Part shown: in pieces, positions 10,728 to 23,366 of the stretch
How the letters are laid out: each line of letters begins with the position of its first letter
Position numbering within the stretch: position 1 is the stretch's first letter
Assembly (NCBI GenBank): GCA_029204225.1
Contig: CM055097.1
Location: 66,656,941-66,720,940, forward strand
From: Diphasiastrum complanatum
Lineage: Eukaryota; Streptophyta; Lycopodiopsida; Lycopodiales; Lycopodiaceae
Reading direction: 5' to 3'
DNA: 64,000 nucleotides
The notes under the pieces: generated by a model
Told to the model about the DNA's origin: nothing
Seen by the model: only the letters and a program-made list of their open reading frames with translations
Databases searched by the model: none
Translations under genes and position numbers: made by a program

Positions 10728-11418
10728 TGTGAAAAATTGCCTACATTGGCAAATCTAGCCATGTAGAATATTGTACATTTTGTCCATATTGTTTGTTGGT
10801 TACTTGAATGGCCAAAGTGCCACTTGTACATACACACCTAAAGTAGGTTACCACAAGTCAAGAGGAGTGGTTGTGTCCATTTGGTAGTGATTCCTACTTT
10901 GTAGGATCTAGACCATGATTTATGATGAGATTTGTACCTACCATGCACCTACCAAGCATGACTCTTGGATCTAGGCTAGGGTTTTCACATTAGGGCAAGA
11001 AAGTGGAGTCTACTTTCTTATTACATACTGGATTTTCACCTAACTTAGCAAAGCAAGTGTGTTTTACTATGTCTTCCCATTCTCCATAGTGAGAAGATAG
11101 AAACTTTTTGGAGCCTCAAGGAGAAACTCAAGTTTCCTCTCATTGTATGGTGATTACTCTTGATTTCCAATGAAACCCAGCTTTGGCACTTTGTAAACAC
11201 TGTCTACAGGCCGTACTACAGCCTTATTTCCACACGTGTGGAGTTGGATTATACTAATTGATCAATGCTTTGATTGTCTCTACTTGTTTCCTATCAAGCT
11301 GCTAAACTAGATCTTGTTTTCTGATAACTAGTTTCTGATAGATTGTTTAACAAGCATACAATCACCTTGTGGATCATTCAAAGATCCATTTATGGTCCTT
11401 AGTACTGTACTTTTCACA
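10728..11418 (+). mobile_element. Copia LTR, 691 bp
   Basis: The block opens TGTGAAAAATTG and closes CTTTTCACA, giving matching TGTGAAAA / TTTTCACA terminal inverted repeats, and is followed without a gap by a PBS. Both termini and the PBS are clear, so this is a well-defined 5' LTR. The early 12-mer CTACATTGGCAA recurs at about 18720 and 50690. Confidence 0.82.
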
Positions 11419-11430
11419 TGGTATCAGAGC
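11419..11430 (+). promoter_or_regulatory. Primer-binding site TGGTATCAGAGC
   Basis: An exact match to the plant copia PBS complementary to initiator methionine tRNA. It directly abuts the LTR end at 11418. Confidence 0.9.
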
Positions 11431-12047
11431 CAAGTACAAGTCCATTGATCTGTGTCTAAATCTAATCCAGTTTTAGCAAGTTTTGGTGCAAAAAGCTAGT
11501 ATTGGAAGGGCGAGCAGGTATCCAGGTTTTGGTGAGGGGATTTGATCCCAAACTTTTTTAGTATCAAAATCTGTACTGTTCACAGGTGTGGGCATCTCTG
11601 AACCAACATTTAATAACCCATATTCATTGGATCATAGAAAATTCATCTGGTGTCAGTTTGATGTAATTTTTGGTGCAAATCCTAGGATAAGCTACCAAGA
11701 TCACTTGCCATTGATTAATTTTGAATTTGTTTCATGAAAACTAGTTAATCTAGGCTGATTTTAGGACTTCTTAAAGTGGAAACCAGGTCTTGAAAGTACA
11801 AAGTGAATGAGAGAGATAGAGTCAGTTTCTGTCCAAGAATAGCCAAGATTGGCAAGATTTGCTTGAGAGTAGTTTTCATCTCATCTTATCTTCATTCCAG
11901 CTTTGTGAGGGAGTGATAGAACTGTGATTACAATTCCATCTGTTGGATTAGAAGTCAACATTTGAGTGAAACACTGCAATTTGTAAACCTTTGTGAGTTT
12001 CAGGTCCAAACAAATCTATATCTTGTGTGTAGAATCTTGCTAGTAAG
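11431..12047 (+). other. Untranslated leader of the LTR element
   Basis: About 620 non-coding bases lie between the PBS and a polyprotein that starts in the middle of integrase. The normal gag and protease regions are missing; the leader joins family-A coding sequence at 12062, the exact base where homology to the right-hand copy begins. Confidence 0.6.
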
Positions 12048-13766
12048 ATGGGATCAGTGGGAGGCATCTTTGTGGGATATGGTGAGAATAGCAAAGCTTA
12101 TAGAGTCTTCAATCCCATCACTAGCAAGGTGATAGTGAGGAGGGATGTTATTTTTTATGAAGGACATGCTTGTGATCTGGATGATAATGCTACTAATCAT
12201 CTTGATGCCAAGGATCATGCTAGGATGGAGGAGGAGCTTCCAAGTGAAGAAGAACTTGAGGATCCACCTCAAGATGCAAGAGCTCCAAGAACTCCAAGAA
12301 CTCCAAGAAGGTCTACAAGGGCAAGATCCGAGCCATTGAGGCTCACCTATGATGGTCAAGGTGATCAAAGGGAAGGCTCATCATCTTTCACATCTTACAC
12401 CTTTATTACTTCAATGTTAGATGAGCCAACATGCTATGAAGATGCTTGTAAGTCTACAAGTTGGATGGATGCTATCCAAGTAGAGTATGATGCTCTTATT
12501 GAGAATCATACTTGGGATCTTGTGGATCTTTCTCAAGGGAAGAAACCTCTTGATTGCAAGTGGGTATTTAGATTGAAGTATAATCGAGATGGATCAATAA
12601 GCAAGCATAAAGCTAGGCTTGTTTCCAAAGGTTTTTTTCAAACCAAAGGCATTGATTATGATGAGACTTTTGCTCCTGTGGCTAAGCTTGTTACTATCAC
12701 GTTGATCATTAGTCTTGCTACAACCTTCAATTGGGAGCTATTTCAACTTGACTTTACAAATGCATTCCTCAATGGTTATTTGGAGGAAGAGATCTACATG
12801 AGGCAACTCGAGGGCCTCATCAAGGCAAAGCATGAAGGAAATGTGTGTTTTTTGAAGAAGAGCCTTTATGGGCTCAAGCAAGCACCTAGAGCATGGTACT
12901 CTAGGCTGAACTCTTTTCTCATTTCCATCAATTTTGTAATGAGTGCCTATGATCCATCATTGTATATAAGTTATCATGATGGCATGATCATTATTCTTGT
13001 TTTGTATGTAGATGACATTATCTTGAGTGGTAATGATCTAGATGGAATTAGAGATGTAAACATTGCTTTAGCAAAAGAGTTTAAGATGGTAGATCTTGGC
13101 CTATTAGGCTTCATTCTTGGAATAGAAGTTATTAGAGGATGTGATTTTAGCTTCATTTGTCAATCTAAATATGCTACATCCATCCTCGATAGATTTGGAA
13201 TGAAGAATTGTAAAGGCATTGAGACACCAATGGAGCAACATGTAAAAGCATCTATTGGTTGTGATGAAGCATCCTTTAAGGACATCACATTATATAGAAG
13301 GCTTATTGGCTCTTTGATCTATTTAACTATAACTAGACCTGGTCTTAGTTATAGTGTTGGAAAGTTAAGCCAATTCATGCAAAGTCCTCTAGTTTCACAT
13401 TGGAAGATGGCCAAAAGAGTTCTTAGATACATTTCATCCACTAAGAATTTTGGCATTTTGTATAGAGGAACTAATCTTGGCTTAAGAGCCTATAGTGACT
13501 CTGATTTTGCAGGTGACAAAGTGGATAGAAGATCGACAAGTGCCTTTGCCACCTTTCTATGTGATGGAGTAGTATCATGGCTTTCCAAAAAGCAAGATAC
13601 CATCATTTCAAATATGTATTTTTTTGGCTTTTTTCAAAAGAGATTTATTGAAAAAATCCATGATTTTGGCCTCAAACTAGGAACATTAAAAAACACCAAA
13701 AAAGATTACTCTTTTTCAGGTCAAAATCCCAAAACAAATGTCATTGTGTTTAAAGAGCAAAGTTGA
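12048..13766 (+). pseudogene. Ty1/copia A: integrase C-terminus, full RT, part of RNase H (572-codon open frame)
   Basis: A single open frame of 572 codons. The ATG at 12048 comes from the leader (MGSVG) and is fused in frame to the integrase tail (GIFVGYGENSKAYRVFNPIT). An acidic and basic linker follows, then a complete-looking RT: CKWVFRLKYNRDGSISKHKA, QLDFTNAFLNGYLEEEIYM, KKSLYGLKQAPRAWYSRLNS, the catalytic YVDDIILSG (about 13000-13026), and the thumb (LGIEVI, YRRLIGSLIYLTITRPGLSY). RNase H starts (YSDSDFAGDKVDRRSTSAF) and is cut at SKKQ, about 13600. The last 45 or so codons are junk from the junction with the next fragment. Gag, protease and the integrase core are deleted, so it is not autonomous, but the RT frame itself carries no visible lesion. 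Confidence 0.85.
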
Positions 13767-15866
13767 AGTGTATGATGTCTTGGTGAAGCTCAAAAATGCA
13801 AGGGAGAACCAATTTTTTACAAGGATCAACTGGTTGAGGAGTGACAATGGTGGAGAGCACATGTCTACCAAGTTTAAGGCTTTTTGTGATGAGCATGGGA
13901 TCAAGAGGGAGTACACAACTCCAAGGACACCACAACAAAATGGATTGGACGAGATGAAGAATAGGACTTTATGTGAAAGTGCCAAAGCCATTAGATTAGC
14001 AGCTAATCTTCCAAAACCATTTTGGGATCAAGCTTTGTTGTGTGCTAACTTTCTCTGCAATAGGTGGTTGAGTGCTATGTTGGAGGGAAGGACACCTTAT
14101 GAGATGCTATTCAAGAGGAGGTCGAGTGTCAACTTTCTTAAAACTTTTGGATGTACTCGTTATGTCAATATAGCTTTTGATGATAGGACAAGGAAGATCC
14201 ATCTTCAAGGAAAGGTATATTTGTTGGATATAGTGAGGTGAGTAAAGTCTACAAGGTTTACATTCCTACTACTAATAAGGTGATTCATTGGTACAAATGT
14301 CATTTGAATGAGGGAAATATTCCGAATGTGTCTTCAAGTGATGATGGTGTGGGTGGATCTAGCATTCTTGATGTTGATGTAAAGGATCCTACTTTAGATG
14401 GTGACGATGAAGGACTTTCATCAAGTCAAAAGCCAAGAAGAACATCAAGGGAAAGACAATGCCTTCAAGACTCACATATGATGAGAAAGGTAAGCAAGTT
14501 GTTAGAGGTACACACTTTGCTTTCCTAACCTCTTTTGATGAACCTGCTTGTGTAGATGAAGCAAGGAACAAAGAGGAGTGGATCCAAACAATGGATCTTG
14601 AGTATCAAGCTCTTAGTAAGAATGAAACATGGAAATTGGTGGAGTTACCTAAGGACAAGAAAGCTATTGAATGCAAATGGATCTTTAAATTGAAGAAAAA
14701 CCAAGACGGATCTATCAATAAGCATAAGTCAAGGTTGGTGGCACAAGGATATGCTCAAGAACATGGTATTGACTATGATGAAACCTTTGCACCTTTGGCA
14801 AAGATGGTAAGCATTCGGGTCATCATCTCTTTTGCTACTCTTTATGGATGAGATCTATGTCAATTGGATATCACAAATGCTTTTTTGAATGGTGATCTTG
14901 AGGAGGTAGTGTACATGGAGCAACTCGAGAGCTACATGTCACCTACAAAGCCAAATCATGTGTGTCTTCTACAAAAGAGCTTATATGGCCTTAAGCAAAC
15001 ACCAAGGAGTTCGTATGCTCAGCTTAACACTTTTTAGTTCTCTCAAGGCTTTGTTATGAGTGAGTATGATCATTCACTTTATTATAGGTTTGCTGGAAAT
15101 GATGTTACCATTTTGCTAATCTATGTGGATGGTATCATCTTGAGTGGTTGAGACAACCAAGATGTGGAGAATATCAAGAGTGCTCTCAAGAAGGAGTTTG
15201 AGGTGCATGATCTTGGTCATTTGCATTACATATTAGGAATAAAAGTGATTAGATCTTCTCAATATAATTTCATTTGTTCAAGAGAAGTATGCTAATTCTA
15301 TTCTAGAAAGATTTCATATTGTAGATGCAAAGTCTTGTGATATACCTATGGAGTCAAATGTAAAGCTAACTATAAGAGGTAATAAAAGATCCTTCAATGA
15401 CATTTCTCTCTATAGGAAGCTAGTTGGTTCACTCATCTATCTTATCATCACAAGACCATATCTAAGCTATTGTGTTGGTAAATTGAGCCAATTCATGCAA
15501 GATCCTAATAAAGAGCATTGAAAGCTAGAAAAATGAGTTTTGAGGTGTATCATTGGAACTTGAAATTTTGGCATATTGTATGAGGGATCATCACCTAACT
15601 TGTTTGGATTTTCAGATTCAAACTTTGTTAGAGATAAAATGGATAGGAAACTCATAAGTGCTCATTATATTTTCATAGGTAATGGAGCTATATCATGGAT
15701 TTCAAAGAAACAAGCCTACTATCTCATTGTCATCTAGTGAGGCCGAGTACAAATCACTTACACATTGCGCAAAGGAGATGGTATGGATCAAGAAGATGAT
15801 CAAGGATCTTTACTTGCTATATTTTTCAAAGAGTCCAATCATCTTTTGTGACAACCTATCGTCCAA
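13738..15866 (+). pseudogene. Ty1/copia B: integrase core, RT, partial RNase H
   Basis: A second copia polyprotein starts mid-integrase (LRSDNGGEHMSTKFKAFCDE, then TPQQNGLDEMKNRTLCESAK) and runs to 14241. RT follows in another frame from 14459 (ECKWIFKLKKNQDGSINKHK, GIDYDETFAPLAKMVSIRVI) until a TGA at 14849. Beyond it the homology continues through stops: LYGLKQTPRSSYAQL, and a mutated catalytic motif YVDGIILSG instead of YVDD at about 15121. RNase H resumes at 15682 (SLSSSEAEYKSLTHCAKEMV, IIFCDNLSSKS) and is cut at 15866, before the usual ADIFTK end. The integrase part is duplicated inverted at 37252-37755. Confidence 0.87.
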
Positions 15867-16055
15867 AAGTTGACAACTTAGACTTAGAGTTTGACTTTTC
15901 AAAGTTATATTAGTCTAAAAGCATTTGAATAAACACTTTTTGAAAGTGTGGAAAAGTGTAGTACACGATTTTTTGAAAATTCAATTTGAATATTGGAGAC
16001 ATTGAATCTAGTCCACATTAATGCTAGGGTTTTTTGATATGGAGGGAAACCAAGA
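15867..16055 (+). repeat. LTR fragment (first part of a split LTR)
   Basis: The sequence from about 15880 (ACTTAGACTTAGAG) to the GGAGGGAAACCAAG at about 16043 matches, in the same order, the LTR at about 50250-50430. The continuation of that LTR reappears only at about 18440. The copia B coding region is joined directly to this LTR interior, so its 3' end is rearranged. Confidence 0.6.
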
Positions 16056-16102
16056 TTATTAATGAGATATGGATCTATTATATATGGCTGTACACACATA
16101 GG

Positions 16103-16208
<106 letters not shown>

Positions 16209-16521
16209 GGGCTCTATTACATAAATATATTACTCTATTTACTTCGCAAACCTCTGTAGAATGCAAATGTCGCGTAATAACCCTTTTTATTGGTCGGGGA
16301 GAAAGGAAAATGCATTGCTATGATAGAAGACCCCATTTTTTTAATTATTAAAAAAAAATTGGTGGGAAAGTTGGTAGACTTTCCAAGGTCCAAGATCTGT
16401 GCACACTCTGAACAATCAATCTAACGGTCGACAACTATTTGCACTTAGTACACCTAAGTGTCCTCTGATTCTATAAAGAGAGAAGTCACAAAACCCTATT
16501 CACTCTCCCTCATACTTTCCT

Positions 16522-16525
<4 letters not shown>

Positions 16526-16610
<85 letters not shown>
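16526..16610. repeat. (TC)n microsatellite, about 42 units
   Basis: A second pure TC run of about 85 bases, 320 bases downstream of the first. Confidence 0.97.
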
Positions 16611-16611
<1 letters not shown>

Positions 16612-18430
16612 CTTCAGCCCTGCTCTACTGGTGCTTTTCTTTACGGTGATTGCTATTGAAGAGGAATACTCGTGAATGCTACTGGAAGTACAATCGTGTG
16701 AATGATACTGCAACCTAAGGTGAGAATGCTATGAACAATGTTAGCTCGCTGATAATGAAGGTTTTGTGCTATACTTTATGATTAGGAATGAATGTTTCCA
16801 ACTTGTTGTGATTACCGTTGTGTAGTAGCAAGTTTTGGCTTGCAAAACTATGATTCGACATCCTTACAATCAAGCGCTGCCTCAAGGAGCATAAGTGGGC
16901 ACATGTACAGGTATTTTTTCTATCATTGATTGATTTATAGTTGGCGCTGGACAACGATCCACGTGTATACTGAAAGTATAACTGATTATGTGTGAATAGT
17001 AGTCGCTGGCCAGCGCTATCTATGTAGCGGAATGGGCCGCTAGCCAGCGCTGCTTTCTGAGTATTAAATCCATATTGATACTGCGATGAAGCATGGCCTT
17101 GCATGCATGCATTATTCCACACTTTTTACAGTATATAAGGATGGAAAAAGTGCGATGGACCGCTGTCTTTACTTATGGATTTTAGTGATTATAATGATGA
17201 ATTGATAAGAGCATTCCTGCTATTCCATTGGCTGTTACTTGCTATAATTGGTTGCTCTAGATGATTGCTATGTTTGTATGATACAAACTATGATGATTGA
17301 TGCCTCTGATAAGGAGTGGATTGGCTTCTAAGAGTGTAACTTGAAGAATGCTTGGTTTGATTGTTTCTTTGAGAAGACGTATACACAGAACATAGTTATC
17401 GATATGTTGTGGATGCTGTGGGGAAGGAACTGCTCTTGAATAAGCTGAATGATAAGTTAATAATCTGCGACAAAATGATGGATTAACTATTGTTAATGAC
17501 TATGAGGGTGACAGAAGTACTTTACGCTTAACACAATACTTTCGGTTTGAATCTTCTAGCACATAGGTGATTTGTTAAAATAGCTGAAGATGGATAATTC
17601 GCAAGAGATGACGTTGTCTATCATTCAGGTATGATGCTATATGAAACTAAACCAATACGGTGGGTAGCCTTATTCGTTACTACAGGAAGTCTTATCCATG
17701 CATGATTATACTGAAATTTCTTCCTTGAAAGGTAATAACTAATAATGATTAGAATGGTCTAATCTTATGTACGTTAAAAATAGACATGAACTTGTATTTT
17801 TTATGTAATTTAATTCGCTTGCATATGATGTCCCAGTGTTGTTTGTAAGGTCACGTACTCATATAGAGCTTGACAATGGTACAGTTGAAGGGCATGGATT
17901 TGCCCAAGTTGTTCGATGTTTGGGCTCTCGAAAAACAGTTACGGGATATCCATGGGGGCTAGTATAGCACGGAAGTGCTCTAGTACCTAACACTGTGACC
18001 ATAGTCATATCTCTGTCCATCAGTATAGTGAAGTATAGTTGCTTACATGGAAAATGTAAATGTGAACCTAATACATGTCTTTTGCTCTTGTACGGATCGG
18101 TATGGCTTATGCCCTGATACGGCTTTGTTAAAGAGCAGAATATATTGCTTAATAATGAAGTGAATAATTGAGAAGATTGGACGTACTTTTTATAAGCAAT
18201 TTAGCTGATAAACTAGTGAATCTTGTTTCGGAAATGAGTAACAACTGATGCTCACCTATGACACTTGTCTTTCTCACGCGACTAACTTGTGCGGTTTTGT
18301 TGTGTGGGATGGTGGCAGGTAACAGCTGGGTGTCTTAGAACTTGCTTCGCTTTATGGTACTCTTCTGTACTGTTATACTTTATACAGCTGTATTTTTACC
18401 TGTTATGCTATAAATTGAAGGGTTCAAAGG

Positions 18431-18712
18431 GTTTGGTCTTGACTTGTCAAGAGGGACTATGTGAAATCTTGTTACTTTCATCTCATTTCATGCTTATACC
18501 TGGTTCTCTTGGGTTCATCTAGCCATTGGTGCACTATATTTGTGATATCTTGCAATCTTGTGTGTAGAATGCTTATTTTATGCTATTTTCAAATCCACAC
18601 ATGTGAGATATAGTAGCTTAATATTTTTGTATGGACATCAACTTCATCATATCTTTTGTTTGATGTTTGATCAGATTTTTATTGAGTTTGTATCTCTTTC
18701 ATAGACTAGTTG
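18431..18712 (+). repeat. LTR fragment (second part of the split LTR)
   Basis: The stretch CATCTCATTTCATGCTTATA through CACACATGTGAGATATAGTA, TGGACATCAACTTCATCATA and TGATCAGATTTTTATTGAGT matches about 50500-50687 in the same orientation. It ends near TGATTTTTCTACATTGGCA. Confidence 0.6.
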
Positions 18713-18779
18713 TTGATTTTTCTACATTGGCAAAATTGGTAGAGGTGATCTATTTTTAAATAAAAATCAAGTTATGGAA

Positions 18780-20866
18780 TTGGATCTTAAATGATTTGAA
18801 TTTCTTCACACCACCTTGTTCCTAAGGCTAATAGCTCATTTTAAACATTTTTGTCCTAAAAAATGAAGACGTCTGCTTACTAAACTCAAATGCTCAAGTT
18901 AAGTAGTCTTGATTGAGAATGTCATATTCAATAGCTTCATGGCAATTGTTGAATAAATGAGTTGTTGACCCAATAATTGTCTTCATCAAGAAGGTTTTCC
19001 TAGTGAACTAGATATTCTTTGATTATCTTGTCGTTTTGCAATATCTTGTCCTGACATCCAACAACTTTGGCTAGTTCCAAAACCATATTACCTTCATGAT
19101 CCAAAGGTGGTAGACTAGGAGTTGTAGTTGAGTGTTCTCCCAAGATCTTCTTAAAAAGAGAGACATGAAACACTCGGTCGTTGATGGTAGATCATACGAG
19201 TTGTTGATGGTAGATCTAATTCATAATTCAACTTTCCGATCTTCTTCACAATCTTGAAAGGTCCATAACTCTTGGAACCAGTTTTTCGCTTTGAGTTTTC
19301 TTTAACTTAGTGTATTTATAAGGTTGTAATCTTAAATACCCAAAATCTCCTTTAACAAAGTCACGAAAAGTCCTTTCAGATCGACGTACTGCTTCATTTG
19401 CATATGTGATATTTTAATATGCTCATGAATAGATTTTAAAATATTCATTCATGTGTTGAACGTAGTCCACAACTGCTGGAACTACAACCTCTGACAAATC
19501 TACACTAATAGGTTGTAATGATTCATGGCCATATAATGCAAAGTAAAGTGTCATGCCAATTGACATGTGTGGTACAACCAATCTATCCACCTTGTCTGGT
19601 GGTCTAAAACAAAGTGTCGCAAATAGCACTCCAACCACCGGTTGACCCTTTCCGTCTATCCATCAATTTTCAGATAAAATGATGTACTTAAGCACATTTT
19701 AGTGCCCAACTTGTCCATTAAAACCTTTCAGAAATGGAAATAAATCTGTTGTCTCTATCCCTCACTATCTCCTTTGATATCCCATGTTATTTGAAGATGT
19801 TCTTCAATATTTGTGATATTTGGATTGCACTGTCAGTAGTTTTATAAGATAGAAAATGTGCATATTTTGTACGTTGATTCACCACCACACAAATATCATC
19901 ATATTCCCCAGACGTTGTCAGCAAGGAAGGTATAAAACCCATGCTAATACTTGTCCAATATTGTGTATGAATAGATAGCGGATGCAATAAACCTGGTTGC
20001 TTGACATGTTCCATTTTATTAACTTGACAATGGATATATTCTTGCAAATATGTATATTTAGTCTTCTTCATACCAACCCATTTGAATAGCTTCTTGATTG
20101 TTTGATATGTCTTCAACATTCCATTGTCCAACACTTGGAGATGAGTATAGCTCATATAATACTTGTCTAATAAACTTGGATTTAGGAGCAAGCACAATTA
20201 TAGAATTATCTTACAACAATATTTGTTCTTGCCTCCTATAATGGATGAATAACATAATTGGAGTTTTGTGATTCCTCCTAAATCTCTTTTAAATTTGAAT
20301 CCTCTATATACTCTGCTTGGATGTCTTTTACCCAATTAGCACAATGTGCCTCAAGTATTCCACCTCATCTTGAGCAAATTCACATTTGGTGATTGCTGCA
20401 AACAGCTTGTATTCTCGAAGAATACTTAAGATCGTGTTCAAATTTCGCATGTTCTTCCATGTTTCTACTATATATTAGGATGTCATCAAAGAATACCAAC
20501 ACAAACAAGTAAAGATAAGGTTCAAAGATCTTATTTATGAGAGCTTGAAAAGTAGCAGGAGCATTAGTTAATCCAAACGACATAACTTTGAATTCAAAAT
20601 ATCCCCTATCAGTTCAAAAAGTTGTTTTATGTTGATCCTCCTCTTTGACCTTGATTTGATGGTATCTCGAACATAGATCTATTTCTGAAAAAACATTGGC
20701 TCCTTTCAAAGCATCCAACAAGTCATCTACCCTGGGAGTAGGATATCTATATTTATGGTAACTTTGTTAAGGGCTTGATAGTCGATACACATCCTGAATG
20801 TTCCATCTTTCTTCCTAACAAGTAACATAGGAGAGGCAAAAGGTGAATTACTCTTGGTTCTTGCTC
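18780..20866 (-). pseudogene. Ty3/gypsy RT and integrase fragments
   Basis: On the minus strand the RT begins at about 20850 ([20 protein letters not shown] after frame correction) and includes RYHQIKVKEEDQHKTTF and then [15 protein letters not shown] with FFDDILIYS as the YxDD site (20380-20583). RNase H is missing or unrecognisable. Integrase follows at 19787-20197: a degraded zinc-binding region, then SMGFIPSLLTTSGEYDDICV and QRTKYAHFLSYKT. The C-terminal part is at 19423-19638 (LYFALYGHESLQPISVDLSE) with a GPFKIVKKIGKLNYELDLP-like tail near 19260. Multiple frameshifts and stops are present. The RT is joined at 20866 to a copia gag, which is not a natural order for either superfamily. Confidence 0.8.
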
Positions 20867-21477
20867 CTACCTTTGTGCTTGTCCTTGACAAATAGAGCTT
20901 TCCCTCAAGAGTTTGTACTCTTGTCTTGATTCTTCAGAAATAAGCACACTTTGAAGGGCCTCCAAGTTTGGTAGTTCCTCCTTAATGGCATAGGATTGGA
21001 CAAGGTTATCAAATTCACTTTTCAAGCAATTGAGAATGACTTGGACTAGCTCATTTTGATTGATAGAATCACCAATGCATGTAAGATCTCTATGAATATC
21101 CTTGACTCTCAAAACATAACTAGATGCACTCTCGTCACTCTTTTGGATACTTTGAAAGATTTTATTTCTAAGAGTGAGGATCCTAGAGGTGTTCTTAGCC
21201 TCATAGATAGTCTTAAGACAATCCCAAGCTTCTTTGGCTGTTGTGCAAGTACCTACTCCCTCAATATCTCATTAGAGACATTCATCTTAATGTAGTGGAG
21301 AGCCATCCTAGCTCTCTTCTTCTCTTGAAGAAATTGAGGTTCTTCTTCAAGGCCAAGAACAATGTTCATCACATCTTGAAGGATAAAGATGGACTCCATT
21401 CTCAACTTCCATATTGAATAGTTTGAAGTGGACAATCTCTCACTTGGTTCCAACAAGCATGAACTCATTGAAGCCAT
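20867..21477 (-). pseudogene. Ty1/copia M gag (UBN2 type)
   Basis: Minus-strand gag starting at ATG 21477: MASMSSCLLEPSERLSTSNY, YSIWKLRMESIFILQDVMNI, then after a stop at about 21255 TAKEAWDCLKTIYEAK, DESASSYVMRVKDIHRDLTC, NELVQVILNCLKSEFDNLVQ and a C-terminal stretch to [10 protein letters not shown]. The order is that of plant copia gag proteins, but it breaks off before any zinc knuckle and is fused to gypsy RT. Its leader, PBS and LTR lie in the proper order upstream (21478-22793). Confidence 0.82.
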
Positions 21478-22179
21478 CTAAAGTAAAAAGAACTCAAATG
21501 ATGAACAAAAAATGTTTCTACACACTCTCGATAGGATCCAATGATGATGTGCTATCAACTCCTATGAAAGATCTTGCAACAAATTGTGAGATGAATCTCA
21601 CTAGCTATCTCAATCTCTTCAAAACTAGATCTATATCACATCAAATGGAGTATGGGCAAAATTAGGATCAAACAGTCTTAGCATGTGTAAAATACACTAA
21701 GAAACAAAATTTGACTCAAATACAATGATATTGCATGAAACAAAATGGCTAAGATCTCAAAACAATGCCTAGATCACATATAGATAAGATTGGTAAGCAT
21801 CCAACTGTGATTTGGGATCAAACAAGCAATCTCTTGACCAATCCAAATGTGTCCACCCAGGTCTCGGTGCCCTACCTAACTCTTATAACTTTTGATTAGC
21901 TCAACCAAATGGAATGAGATTGATTGCATTAGAAATTAGACAAAAATATCTTCAAAACAAGCTATCTAGCAAGACTTTTGGATCAAACATCTCTCAAACG
22001 AAAATTGGATATTCCTCACACGTGTCTGAGCACTTGATTCCATACAGTACCAGGTCAGACCCAATCAATGTCCTATTGATCTCTTTTGATCCAAAAATGA
22101 ACATGATAGCTAGAAAAATGGATCTTGACAATTTCTAGCTCAATATCTAATGGATGGAAATGCATGGTAACCTTAGGTA

Positions 22180-22192
22180 GGCTCGGATACCA
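22180..22192 (-). promoter_or_regulatory. Primer-binding site of copia M (TGGTATCCGAGCC)
   Basis: The minus strand reads TGGTATCCGAGCC, one base off the copia consensus TGGTATCAGAGCC. It directly adjoins the LTR end at 22193 and is followed by about 700 bases of leader before the gag ATG. Confidence 0.82.
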
Positions 22193-22793
22193 TGTGAATT
22201 TCACACGTGTAGAGTGCCCACTACATGTGATTTGGATCTCCTAAGGTGTGTGGATGCACAATGATCAAGATTATATTGAGATTCAAGATCTATCTAGCTC
22301 TCAATGGCAAACACACACTACTACATGCATTAACTCACTTCCAAAGTACACGTGTGGGAAGTGTTTCAAAATAAAACTAAGTAAAATTAAGCTTCTCTCC
22401 TTGGGTAGAGAGAGAATCCTACCAATAGCTCTCTGATAGAGAGAGCTTAGTCTCAAAATCCACAAATCTCCAAATCAATTAGATCAAAGTGAGAAGTACA
22501 ATGATACTATAGATTCACGAGCTAACACAATGCTCAAACATGATTGGACCACACTTTTGCCACATCTCAATCCTATTGGACCATTGACCCATCCATCTCT
22601 AAATCCTATTGGACCATTCATGGTTCCACCTATAAATCCTATTGGACCTCTTGAACTCCATCAAACAAAAGCCTTACACATGTCTATTATCCATTTAGCT
22701 CGAGTTTTGCCTCTTACACTACTTTGGCTCAATAGTGGTCTTACATGTGGAATTGAACAATTTGCTATTATGCCAAATTTGACCCTATCAACA
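22193..22793 (-). mobile_element. 5' LTR of copia M, about 601 bp
   Basis: On the minus strand the LTR runs from TGTTGATAGGGTC (22793) to GTGTGAAATTCACA (22193), with TG...CA ends and a PBS right after it. Inside are three copies of AATCCTATTGGACC at about 22569, 22610 and 22638. The 3' LTR was not found. Confidence 0.68.
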
Positions 22794-23366
22794 TCCTAGA
22801 CCAAGATGCTTGACACAAAAGAGTATAATACCCCTATAACTAACATAGATAACCTTTTTACATTTCTCACAACTCATACCGGGTGTTTTCCTTGCCTAAA
22901 GCTCATCAGTCCTTGTTCAACATTAGAGGAGTTCCAAAATAAAATAATACCCTTTTTAAATATACTTTTATTTATTTTTCTTTAGTTTCGACCATCACCA
23001 GGCCCAATCAAAATGCACAGATTTGAAATCTACGTAACGTAGTTCAAATTAACTGAGAAATAAAAATGCAATATAGAAAACTTTGAAATTTGTGTCCGGG
23101 CAGCATGGACTTATCCCATTGGTTTCTTCTTCCGGTCCGACACGTGCTAATCTGCCGACGTCAATACCTCAAGTTAAATTTACTTGACTATGCTGGTTAG
23201 TATAGTGAAATTTTCTAACTATACTAGTTACAGTTATAGAAATACAGCATGTATAGTTATATAAAATATGGTATACACAGTTCTGTGACTATGTTGGCAT
23301 TCACATTAGATTTAATGTGATACAAAAAATTAAAATTATATCGGAAAGATTTTTGGCGCCCAAGCT
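22794..23366. other. No gene seen
   Basis: Mixed AT-rich sequence between the copia M LTR and the small two-exon candidate. I see no ORF, RNA gene or terminal repeat. Confidence 0.45.

Noticed and set aside
11419-11430. tRNA gene
   Set aside because: The tRNA complementarity is a retrotransposon primer-binding site; no cloverleaf is present.
16510-16713. Second set of Arg-Glu / Ser-Leu frames
   Set aside because: Shadow of the second (TC)n tract.
16769-17122. 117-codon minus-strand frame
   Set aside because: No recognisable domain, no splice or promoter context, within a non-coding insertion.
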